From an uncultured Prevotella sp. (GTDB taxonomy: Bacteria > Bacteroidota > Bacteroidia > Bacteroidales > Bacteroidaceae): a stretch of DNA of 7,979 nucleotides. The translations under genes were made by a program, and so were the position numbers. Shown here piece by piece: positions 1-6,200 of this stretch. Numbering within the stretch: the first letter of the stretch is position 1; every line of letters starts with the position of its first letter. The stretch lies in assembly GCA_937880835.1 (NCBI GenBank), contig CALGRN010000207.1:1-7979 (forward strand), in the 5' to 3' direction. The notes under the pieces were generated by a model. It saw only the letters and a list, made by a program, of their open reading frames with translations. It was not told where the DNA came from and ran no database searches.

Positions 1-427
1 GTGCCTCCGCATTTTTGATAATTTTAAATTTTTTATTACAAACTATTTGGAAAAATAAAAGTAATCCAGAAAGAATTAATGCTCCTGGAATTGTTGCAAA
101 AAATGAGAAAATACCTACTCCATTTGGATTTAAGATAACTTTTTCATATATCTGATGATTTTTACCAAAAAATGTAAATGTTCCATAACCTGCTAAATCT
201 CTAAATAAGAAAAATAATACACCACTTAAACAATATAACAAAGTTACAATTGTATTGCTTTTTATACTTTCAGAAATTGTTTTATCAGCATATTCTAAAA
301 CATTATTAAATAAAAATAATGAAACTGCAGGTAAGAAAATATAATAACCTAAGGTAAGTGCAATTTCCGGATATAATAAAATAATTATTTGTCTATAAAA
401 TATTGAAAATGAAATTAAAAATATCAT
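1..427 (-). CDS. Partial polytopic membrane protein, unidentified (runs off left edge)
   Basis: Read on the minus strand, this frame is open from an ATG at 427-425 to the window edge (about 142 codons). It stays open further upstream to a TAA near 475, inside the tamB sequence. The protein has alternating hydrophobic stretches and polar loops. Likely membrane segments lie around residues 13-40 (with YYIFLPAVSLFLF), 57-76 (TIVTLLYCLSGVLFFLF) and 101-126 (FATIPGALILSGLLLFF), and a basic tail (CNKKFKIIKN) follows the last. A soluble loop contains RDLAGYGTFTFFGKNHQ. I do not recognise the family. The first residues overlap the tamB remnant antisense, and I see no ribosome site or promoter, so the gene is probably cut at its 5' end by the junction near 385-427 and the ATG may not be its true start. 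It is richer in AT, TTA and AGA codons than rpsA. A chance open frame in AT-rich DNA is possible but less likely given the protein pattern. Confidence 0.5.
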   Translation of the reverse strand, partial: MIFLISFSIFYRQIIILLYPEIALTLGYYIFLPAVSLFLFNNVLEYADKTISESIKSNTIVTLLYCLSGVLFFLFRDLAGYGTFTFFGKNHQIYEKVILNPNGVGIFSFFATIPGALILSGLLLFFQIVCNKKFKIIKNAEA

Positions 428-1524
428 TAAAAGGTATCTATGATTATAAGACCATAACTCAAAGTATAATAAATTTTATAGGAAAAATATTACCGAACTT
501 GCCGAATTTGCCAAAACTTTCAAACAAAAGTAACAATGAGTTCTCTATAAATGCAGATATCAATAATACAGAATGGTTAAATGTATTTTTCAACATTCCT
601 TTAAATATAAGCAAGACCATGCATGTCGACTTAGGAATTAGCGACAAAAAAAAGACTATTAACCTTTCCTGTCAAATGCCGGATTTTGTTTATAAGGAAA
701 AAGCCTATAAGAACGGAGCTATATCAATAAGCAATCCTAATGATACTTTAAGTACAAAAATAATAATTGATAAAATCACTGATAAGGATAATAGGATGAA
801 TATCAAAATATATGCAAATGCCATAAATGATAAAATAATATCCGATATAAAATGGAATAGCAATGGAGATATGAGATTTTTTGGAACTCTTAATACAGAA
901 ACAAGATTTATTAAGAACGAAAGAAACGAATCTGCGGCTAAAATCAATGTACAAGAATCGGAAATAATGGTAGGTGATTCTAAATGGAAAATCCAGCCTT
1001 CATCTATAATTTACAGCAATAATAATATTGAAATAGATAAGTTTGCAATAGAACATAACAAACAACATATATATATATCAGGAAAGGCAACTAATAATTA
1101 TAATGATTCTGTTATTATAGATATACAGGATATAGAGGTCGAATATATCCTAAACATACTTAATTTCCATGCAGTCGAATTCAGTGGATTTGCATCAGGA
1201 CGTATAAATATTGCTTCTGTTTTTAAAAATCCCTCTGCAAAAGCTAATATTACTGTTGACGACTTTCATTTCCAACATGGCAGAATGGGAACTTTATTTG
1301 CAGATGTAAATTGGAATAGGCTGGAAAAGCAAATAGATATTAATGCTACTGCTAATGATGAAGATAACAGAAAAACTATTATTAAAGGATATGTATCCCC
1401 AGAACGAAACTTTATTGATTTAGATATAAACGCATCAAACACAAGATTAGAGTTTCTGGAAAGTTTTTGCAGTAGTTTTATGAGAAACGTGAATGCAAAT
1501 GGAAATGGAAACGTAAAACTATAG
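403..1524 (+). CDS. tamB: TamB fragment 1 (middle of the protein)
   Basis: This open stretch of 373 codons begins at TTG 403 (ATG at 409, frame open from 385) and ends at TAG 1522-1524. It has no signal peptide or transmembrane anchor and is made of short alternating strands such as HIYISGKAT and TIIKGYVSP, as expected for the beta-rich AsmA-like interior of TamB. Family-like sequence is visible almost from the first codons (SLKGIYDYKTITQSI), so the true gene must once have continued upstream. That upstream sequence is absent here, and a minus-strand membrane-protein frame takes its place. Neither candidate start has a ribosome site. The last residues, VKL before the stop, join smoothly in frame to GPLDKLNIKG, so this is not a natural C terminus. 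If translated, the product would be an unanchored internal fragment and probably not functional. Confidence 0.6.
   Translation: MKMKLKISLKGIYDYKTITQSIINFIGKILPNLPNLPKLSNKSNNEFSINADINNTEWLNVFFNIPLNISKTMHVDLGISDKKKTINLSCQMPDFVYKEKAYKNGAISISNPNDTLSTKIIIDKITDKDNRMNIKIYANAINDKIISDIKWNSNGDMRFFGTLNTETRFIKNERNESAAKINVQESEIMVGDSKWKIQPSSIIYSNNNIEIDKFAIEHNKQHIYISGKATNNYNDSVIIDIQDIEVEYILNILNFHAVEFSGFASGRINIASVFKNPSAKANITVDDFHFQHGRMGTLFADVNWNRLEKQIDINATANDEDNRKTIIKGYVSPERNFIDLDINASNTRLEFLESFCSSFMRNVNANGNGNVKL
1522..1524 (+). other. In-frame TAG interrupting tamB
   Basis: The codons read AAA CTA TAG GGA CCG TTA, giving VKL, stop, GPLDKLNIKG. As I remember them, TamB relatives carry an aromatic residue (Tyr or Phe) before the GPL at this point, so a single TAT/TAC to TAG change is the simplest origin. 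TAG is also the natural stop at 3042-3044 and of the pseudouridine synthase at 5370-5372, which argues against TAG being read as an amino acid in this genome. Confidence 0.75.
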
Positions 1525-1554
1525 GGACCGTTAGATAAACTCAACATAAAAGGA

Positions 1555-2514
1555 TTGCTTGTTGCTGATGGCGAACTGGACATAAGCAGTATAAATACCA
1601 CTTATACATTAAAGCGAGACACAATAAGGCTTGTTCCAGATGAGATAATATTCAACAATGATACTGTATATGATAAATATAAAAATATCGGTATAATCAA
1701 TGGTGCGATTAAGCATAAAAATCTCACGCAGCTTACATACGAATTAAAAATAAATGCTGAAAAGATGCTCGTGTATGATATCAGCAATGATAACGACAAT
1801 ACTTTCGGAGGAACTGTTTTTGCCACAGGCAATTGCGATATACACGGACAAAGCGGAATGGTTAGATTGGATATAAATATTACCCCGGAAAAAAATAGTT
1901 TTATAGAATATGATGTGTCACATCCGGATGCTATAAGCGATAATAAATTCATAATATGGCATGATGCCACTCCGAAAGATAGTTCAAACAATGATTTACA
2001 GCAAGAGAAGAAAGAAACGGACATTTCTACTAATATTATTTTGGATTTCCACATAAACTGTACAAAAGATGCTACATTAAAGCTTATTATGGACAGACAG
2101 ACAAATGACCTTATTGAGCTTAACGGTGAAGGAGAAATAAATGCAGAATACTCTAATAAAGGACATTTTGTTATGAATGGCAATTACATTGTCGATCATG
2201 GAATATATAAACTGACGATTGAGAATGTGATAAAAAAAGATTTTATATTCCAACAAGGAGGAACTATTGCTTTTAACGGAGATCCGTATAATGCAGATAT
2301 AAACCTTAAAGCGTTATATACTGTAAACGGGGTAAGTCTGTCGGATTTACAGATAGGAAAGAATTTTAAAGAAAATAACACACGTGTTGACTGCTTGTTA
2401 AATATAACCGGTACGCCAAATCTTCCAAAAGTTGCCTTCGATCTCAATTTACCTACGCTTGGAACCGATGCTCAACAAATGGTAAAAAACTCATTAATTC
2501 TGAAGAAGATATGA
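1555..2514 (+). CDS. tamB: TamB fragment 2 (start of C-terminal TamB domain)
   Basis: This segment is in the same frame as fragment 1. The frame reopens at 1525, straight after the TAG, and TTG 1555 is only the first possible start codon. It ends at TGA 2512-2514. It holds much of the DUF490/TamB domain: GTVFATGNCDIHGQSG, TPEKNSFIEYDVS, DFHINCTKDATLKL, LNGEGEINAEY, then the hallmark GIYKLTIENVIKKDFIFQQG and FNGDPYNADINLKALYTVNG, and CLLNITGTPNLPKVAFDLNL. The last residues, SLILKKI, do not fit the family and lie past the A-run at 2484-2490. The -1 frame instead gives LINSEEDMNNQ, which does fit. No ribosome site precedes 1555, so independent translation is doubtful. As a free fragment it would lack both the anchor and the final strands. 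Confidence 0.6.
   Translation: MLVADGELDISSINTTYTLKRDTIRLVPDEIIFNNDTVYDKYKNIGIINGAIKHKNLTQLTYELKINAEKMLVYDISNDNDNTFGGTVFATGNCDIHGQSGMVRLDINITPEKNSFIEYDVSHPDAISDNKFIIWHDATPKDSSNNDLQQEKKETDISTNIILDFHINCTKDATLKLIMDRQTNDLIELNGEGEINAEYSNKGHFVMNGNYIVDHGIYKLTIENVIKKDFIFQQGGTIAFNGDPYNADINLKALYTVNGVSLSDLQIGKNFKENNTRVDCLLNITGTPNLPKVAFDLNLPTLGTDAQQMVKNSLILKKI
2484..2490 (+). other. Slippery heptamer A AAA AAC at a tamB frame break
   Basis: In the incoming frame the codons are GTA AAA AAC, so the heptamer is in the exact X XXY YYZ phase of a canonical -1 slippery site. A -1 shift leads into CTC ATT AAT TCT GAA GAA GAT ATG and then the C-terminal block that ends at 3044. Without a shift, translation stops at TGA 2512-2514. 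I found no convincing stem-loop or pseudoknot 5-9 bases downstream and no strong internal Shine-Dalgarno site upstream. The loss of one A from an original run of seven explains the frame break equally well. Confidence 0.6.
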
Positions 2515-3044
2515 ACAATCAGGTTATTTATTTATTGACAATAGGACGTTTCTATATGCAGAACAACACTGCACAAGTAGAAAGTGCTCCGGTAAGCCAG
2601 ACATCACTTGCAATGCAAAGTCTGCTAAGCGGAACTATAAGTCAGCAATTAAACAATGTCCTTTCAAATCTTATAAACAACGCAAATTGGAGCTTCGGAA
2701 CAAATATATCCACAGGTAATGAAGGGTGGAACAATGCTGAGTACGAAGGAATGCTTAGTGGACGACTGTTTGACAACAGACTGCTTATAAACGGACAAAT
2801 AGGTTTTCGTGATAATGAAAAATCAAATTCTAATTTCATTGGTAACTTTGACATAAGATACCTTCTTGTACCGAATGGAAACTTTTCCATAAAATTCTAC
2901 AATCAGACTAATGACAGATATTTCACAAAAAACAGTTTGAATACGCAAGGTTTAGGAATCATCATCAAGAAAGATTTTAACGGTTTAAAAGATCTGTTCG
3001 GTAGGAAAAAGAAGGCGAAACGTTCATCTAAAAATAAAAAATAG
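2511..3044 (+). CDS. tamB: TamB fragment 3 (C-terminal end)
   Basis: This 177-codon frame lies one base back from fragment 2. It is open upstream of the ATG as INSEED, so the ATG is the internal Met of EEDMNNQ rather than a natural start. It carries the end of TamB: QVIYLLTIGRFY, SLAMQSLLSGTISQQLNNVL, NISTGNEGWNNAEYEG, RLLINGQIGFRDNE, FDIRYLLVPNGNFSIKFYNQ and LNTQGLGIIIKKDFN. A very basic tail (FGRKKKAKRSSKNKK) closes it at TAG 3042-3044. The beta-strand pattern resembles an outer-membrane or bridge-end segment. The ATG overlaps the upstream TGA as ATGA, so re-initiation could yield this piece separately. It has no signal peptide and would stay in the cytoplasm if made alone. Confidence 0.6.
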   Translation: MNNQVIYLLTIGRFYMQNNTAQVESAPVSQTSLAMQSLLSGTISQQLNNVLSNLINNANWSFGTNISTGNEGWNNAEYEGMLSGRLFDNRLLINGQIGFRDNEKSNSNFIGNFDIRYLLVPNGNFSIKFYNQTNDRYFTKNSLNTQGLGIIIKKDFNGLKDLFGRKKKAKRSSKNKK

Positions 3045-3086
3045 TTAAAATACAGAATAACATTATTTATTCTTATTCATAAATTA

Positions 3087-3115
3087 TTGACTATAAGATT
3101 AAATAGGTATCTTTG
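3087..3115 (+). promoter_or_regulatory. Bacteroidota-type promoter of rpsA
   Basis: TTG at 3087-3089, 18 bases, then TATCTTTG at 3108-3115 match the Bacteroidota primary sigma pattern (TTTG, about 19 bases, TAnnTTTG). Transcription would start near 3122, giving a leader of about 60 bases. It sits 43 bases after the tamB stop, so rpsA has its own promoter and need not depend on tamB transcription. Confidence 0.75.
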
Positions 3116-3138
3116 CATCCGATTTTTTATTAATTCAC

Positions 3139-3155
3139 ATAAAGTCTAACTTTAT
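3139..3155 (+). promoter_or_regulatory. Small hairpin in the rpsA leader
   Basis: ATAAAGT (3139-3145) and ACTTTAT (3149-3155) form a perfect 7-bp stem around the three bases CTA, inside an otherwise unstructured AT-rich leader with no Shine-Dalgarno site. S1 in other bacteria binds its own mRNA leader and limits its synthesis, so a control role is conceivable. The stem is weak and this is only an inference. Confidence 0.3.
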
Positions 3156-3181
3156 TAATTTTTAATTTTAGTATTTTTAGT

Positions 3182-4957
3182 ATGTCAAACTTAAAAAACG
3201 TACAACCGTTAGAAGACTTCAACTGGGAAGAATTTGAAAACGGAAGTAATGTAGGCGTCAGCAACGAGGCACAAGAAAAAGCCTATGACGAAACCCTCAA
3301 CAAGGTCAACGAGCACCAAGTTGTTGAAGGAAAAGTAATCTCTGTTGATAAGAAAGAGGTTATTGTTAATATCGGTTACAAGAGCGATGGAATAATTCCC
3401 GCATCTGAATTCCGCTACAATCCAGAACTCAAAGTAGGTGATACTGTTGAGGTTTATGTAGAAAATCAAGAAGATAAAAAAGGGCAGTTGGTGCTTTCTC
3501 ACAAGAAAGCTCGACTGAGCAAGAGTTGGGATCGTGTTAATTCTGCTCTCGACAATGAAGAAATTATACAAGGTTACATAAAATGCCGCACTAAGGGCGG
3601 TATGATTGTTGATGTATTCGGTATCGAGGCTTTCTTACCGGGAAGTCAGATAGACGTTCATCCTATAAGAGACTACGATGTATTTGTAGGAAAGACAATG
3701 GAATTCAAAATTGTAAAGATCAACCAAGAGTTCCGCAATGTCGTTGTTTCCCACAAAGCTCTTATTGAGGCTGAATTGGAAGCACAGAAGAAAGAAATCA
3801 TCGGAAAACTTGAAAAAGGACAAATCCTTGAAGGTACAGTTAAAAATATTACATCTTACGGAGTATTCGTTGATCTCGGAGGTGTTGACGGACTTATTCA
3901 CATCACAGACTTGTCTTGGGGTCGCGTAAGTGATCCGCACGAAGTTGTAACACTTGATCAAAAAATCAATGTTGTTATTCTTGACTTCGACGATGAGAAG
4001 AAGCGCATAGCTCTCGGTCTGAAACAGCTCACACCACATCCATGGGATGCTCTTGACTCTGAACTCAAGGTCGGAGACCATGTTAAGGGTAAAGTTGTTG
4101 TGATTGCAGACTACGGTGCATTCGTTGAAATCGCATCAGGTGTTGAAGGACTCATTCACGTAAGTGAAATGTCTTGGAGTCAGCATTTGCGTAGCGCACA
4201 GGAGTTTATGAATGTTGGCGACGAGGTAGAAGCTGTTATATTAACTCTTGATCGTGACGAACGTAAGATGTCACTTGGTATCAAACAGCTCAAAGAAGAT
4301 CCATGGGAGACAATTGAGGTTAAATATCCTGTTGAAAGCAAACATGTAGCAAAAGTACGCAATTTCACAAACTTCGGTATTTTTGTTGAACTCGAAGAAG
4401 GTGTTGATGGATTGATTCACATTTCAGATCTTTCTTGGACAAAGAAAGTTAAACATCCTTCTGAATTTACACAAGTTGGCTCAGAAATCGACGTTATCGT
4501 TCTTGAAATAGATAAAGAGAACCGTCGTTTGAGTCTTGGACACAAGCAGCTTGAAGATAATCCTTGGGATACTTACGAGTCTCTTTATACTCCCGGTTCT
4601 GTTCATACAGGAAAAATAACCGAACTTATGGATAAAGGTGCGGTTATCACACTGAACGAAGGCGGAGAAGGATTTGCTACACCTAAACATCTTGTTAAGG
4701 AAGACGGAACACAAGCTCAACTTGGTGAAGAAATGGCATTCAAAGTTATTGAGTTCGTTAAGGAAACAAAACGTATAATTCTTTCTCACAGCCGTACTTT
4801 TGAAGAGGCAAAAGAAGAAGCAAAACAGCAGGCACGCAAGCATGCAAACAAGAAACCGAATGAAAATCCAGCAATAAACAATGTAGCTGCCGGAACAACA
4901 TTAGGTGACCTTGATGCATTAGCAGAACTGAAAGCAAAAATGGAAAATAAAGACTAA
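3182..4957 (+). CDS. rpsA: 30S ribosomal protein S1
   Basis: This 591-residue protein is S1, the large mRNA-binding protein of the 30S subunit that helps load AT-rich or weakly led messages during initiation. Six S1 (OB-fold) repeats are visible, starting near residues 47, 129, 215, 300, 387 and 474. Repeats 3-5 are the most canonical, each with a GxFVxL-type strand and a DGLIHI[T/S]DLSW-like loop (VEGLIHVSEMSW in repeat 4). Repeats 3, 4 and 5 each end in LGxKQL followed by PWD or PWE. The first two and the last repeat are more diverged, as usual for the ribosome-anchoring and terminal repeats. An acidic N terminus (LEDFNWEEFENG) and a Lys/Glu/Ala-rich tail from about 541 flank them. Length fits Bacteroidota S1. 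The ATG at 3182 has no Shine-Dalgarno site and an AT-rich leader, normal for this phylum. It is monocistronic, with its own promoter upstream and a strong hairpin 15 bases after the stop. Codon use is less AT-driven than in tamB, consistent with high expression. Confidence 0.97.
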   Translation: MSNLKNVQPLEDFNWEEFENGSNVGVSNEAQEKAYDETLNKVNEHQVVEGKVISVDKKEVIVNIGYKSDGIIPASEFRYNPELKVGDTVEVYVENQEDKKGQLVLSHKKARLSKSWDRVNSALDNEEIIQGYIKCRTKGGMIVDVFGIEAFLPGSQIDVHPIRDYDVFVGKTMEFKIVKINQEFRNVVVSHKALIEAELEAQKKEIIGKLEKGQILEGTVKNITSYGVFVDLGGVDGLIHITDLSWGRVSDPHEVVTLDQKINVVILDFDDEKKRIALGLKQLTPHPWDALDSELKVGDHVKGKVVVIADYGAFVEIASGVEGLIHVSEMSWSQHLRSAQEFMNVGDEVEAVILTLDRDERKMSLGIKQLKEDPWETIEVKYPVESKHVAKVRNFTNFGIFVELEEGVDGLIHISDLSWTKKVKHPSEFTQVGSEIDVIVLEIDKENRRLSLGHKQLEDNPWDTYESLYTPGSVHTGKITELMDKGAVITLNEGGEGFATPKHLVKEDGTQAQLGEEMAFKVIEFVKETKRIILSHSRTFEEAKEEAKQQARKHANKKPNENPAINNVAAGTTLGDLDALAELKAKMENKD

Positions 4958-4971
4958 TCTTCCATTTTAAA

Positions 4972-5022
4972 ATTATGAAAAATCCCATGTACACGATTGT
5001 TGTACATGGGATTTTTCATAAT
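4972..5022. terminator. Bidirectional intrinsic terminator after rpsA
   Basis: The arms 4972-4993 and 5001-5022 form a perfect 22-bp stem with a 7-base loop (CGATTGT). The core CCCATGTACA / TGTACATGGG is flanked by A5 on the left and T5 on the right, so each strand gives a GC-containing hairpin followed by a U-run. It lies 15 bases past the rpsA stop and separates it from the opposing minus-strand genes. Confidence 0.9.
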
Positions 5023-5369
5023 AAAAGATATTTGAGGTAGTCTACGACTTAATTTTTATTTCTGTGTGTCAACAACATCTATGAAAGGCTTCTTTTAAAA
5101 CACAATATACAGCCAATGTTCCAATCGTGTTGACTGTTAAACTATCGAAACATATATCTTTAATATCCTATTTGAACTGTCTTTTTGAGTCCGACACTCT
5201 CTATTCTTCTATAATGCTTCTTTTCTCCATAATAAGTTTATTTTAAACTGATATTTCTTCATATTGCGTTTGAGCTTTATGATGAAGTTAATATCGAATA
5301 TAAAAAGTTGTAGAAATCCTTATCTATATATCCCCTTTGAAACTAATCAACTTGACATTATAAATTCTA
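5023..5369. other. Intergenic stretch with no supportable gene
   Basis: This stretch of about 350 bases lies between the converging 3' ends of rpsA and the pseudouridine synthase. I see no open frame with family character, no RNA gene, and no clear repeat or promoter. The minus strand holds short protein-like runs in two frames broken by stops (for example FIIKLKRNMKKYQFKINLLW at about 5230-5290, and VNTIGTLAVYCVLKEAFHRC at about 5083-5142). They might be remains of a decayed gene or mobile element, or chance. Confidence 0.5.
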
Positions 5370-6041
5370 CTAACATAACGCGACAACAAACCATATTTTA
5401 TCCTCCGGTAATGGTGCTGTTACAGATACGACTTCTTTTGATACGGGATGAACAAATTCCACTTTACGGGCAAGCAATGATATACTGCCATCGTCATTGC
5501 TCCGGCGTGCGCCGTATTTAAGGTCTCCTTTTATAGGGCAGCCAATATTAGCCAACTGACAGCGTATCTGATGATGACGTCCTGTCATCAATTCTATTTC
5601 CAGTAACGTATAATTGTCTGAATGTCCTATTACCTTATATTTAAGAATGGCTTTCTTCGAGTCAGGCACTTCGTGGTCGTAAGCATAACTCTTATTCTGT
5701 TTTTCGTTTCTTATAAGCCAGTTGATAAGTGTTCCTTCCTCTTCCTTCGGTTTATTGCGAGTTATAGCCCAATAGGTCTTATGCACCTCACCATCCCTGA
5801 ACATTGTGTTTAAGCGCGACAGCGACTTGGAAGTCTTGGCAAATACCACAGCTCCTGAAACGGGACGATCAAGCCGATGCACTACGCCGAGAAAAACGTT
5901 TCCCGGTTTGTTATGAGCTGATTTTATGTATTCTTTCACAACTTCGGATAACGGTTTATCGCCCGTCTTGTCACCCTGCACTATTTCGCCACTGCGTTTC
6001 GCAACTATTATAATATGATTATCTTCGTAAAGAACTTTCAC
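5370..6041 (-). CDS. RluA-family RNA pseudouridine synthase
   Basis: This protein converts uridine to pseudouridine in rRNA or tRNA. The family signature HRLDRPVSG is at residues 55-63, with Asp58 as the catalytic aspartate that attacks the base. Later conserved blocks are present: KTYWAI (88-93), TGRHHQIRCQL (153-163) and KGDLKYGA (171-178). At 223 residues it is a short, single-domain form without the N-terminal S4 RNA-binding domain of RluC/RluD, so the exact target cannot be read from sequence and I give no symbol. The start is GTG at 6041-6039. MKVLYEDNHIIIVAK is a typical beginning for this subfamily and no better ATG lies upstream. There is no Shine-Dalgarno site. It follows fabG by 159 bases, with a hairpin terminator between, so it is either transcribed by read-through or from a promoter I could not identify. 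It ends at TAG 5372-5370. Confidence 0.93.
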   Translation of the reverse strand: MKVLYEDNHIIIVAKRSGEIVQGDKTGDKPLSEVVKEYIKSAHNKPGNVFLGVVHRLDRPVSGAVVFAKTSKSLSRLNTMFRDGEVHKTYWAITRNKPKEEEGTLINWLIRNEKQNKSYAYDHEVPDSKKAILKYKVIGHSDNYTLLEIELMTGRHHQIRCQLANIGCPIKGDLKYGARRSNDDGSISLLARKVEFVHPVSKEVVSVTAPLPEDKIWFVVALC

Positions 6042-6133
6042 GACTTTATAAGTTTATAAAAATGAGTGCGCCACTTCATCTTACTTAATACAAATGAATG
6101 ACTCGCACACATATAAATACTATCTGAAAATAT

Positions 6134-6176
6134 AAAGATATAAAAGCAAAGAAACGTTCTCCGCTTTTATATCTTT
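6134..6176 (-). terminator. Hairpin terminator downstream of fabG
   Basis: The arms 6134-6147 and 6163-6176 form a perfect 14-bp stem. Inside it, after a 2-by-2 mismatch, a further 4 bp (6150-6153 with 6157-6160) close a three-base loop. On the minus strand the stem ends in a U-rich run (continuing TATATTTTC), and it begins 24 bases past the fabG stop. The stem is AT-rich, so termination may be partial and allow some read-through into the pseudouridine synthase gene. Confidence 0.65.
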
Positions 6177-6200
6177 CTTATCTTATACCTTATTCTAAGA

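Larger units (their letters stand above)
403..3044 (+). pseudogene. tamB: TamB/DUF490 translocation-assembly protein, 5'-truncated and interrupted
   Basis: Together the three open segments read as the C-terminal part of one Bacteroidota TamB-like protein, about 880 residues of a family that usually exceeds 1,400. TamB proteins are inner-membrane-anchored periplasmic bridges made of repeated beta strands (AsmA-like superfamily), implicated in outer-membrane protein assembly and lipid transport. The order of family landmarks is intact: GIYDYKTITQSI near the start, EHNKQHIYISG, ESFCSSFM, GNCDIHGQSG, then the C-terminal TamB block (GHFVMNGNYIVDHGIYKLTI, FNGDPYNADINLKALYTV) and the end block NSEEDMNNQVIYLLTIGRFY. 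Three lesions break it: loss of the N-terminal half, an in-frame TAG at 1522-1524, and a frame change at 2484-2490. The rest is collinear and well kept, so inactivation would be recent. Alternatives are a chimeric or error-containing assembly, or programmed frameshifting at the third lesion. No signal anchor or promoter is visible. Confidence 0.75.

Noticed and set aside
1522..1524. Genetic-code change (TAG read as an amino acid)
   Set aside because: TAG serves as a normal stop at 3042-3044 and 5370-5372, and the tamB copy carries other lesions.
1602..2183. 193-codon minus-strand open frame inside tamB
   Set aside because: It is antisense to clearly conserved TamB sequence and its protein has no recognisable family pattern. 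It is a shadow of AT-rich coding DNA.
3182..4957. Tandem repeats within rpsA as a repeat element
   Set aside because: The repetition is the normal S1-domain duplication at the protein level, not a DNA repeat.
5264..5521. 85-codon plus-strand open frame
   Set aside because: Its second half is antisense to the pseudouridine synthase C terminus, and there is no start signal or recognisable protein.
6064..6110. GTGCG/CGCAC inverted pair upstream of the pseudouridine synthase
   Set aside because: Only five base pairs with a long loop, no U-run and no promoter elements at suitable spacing.
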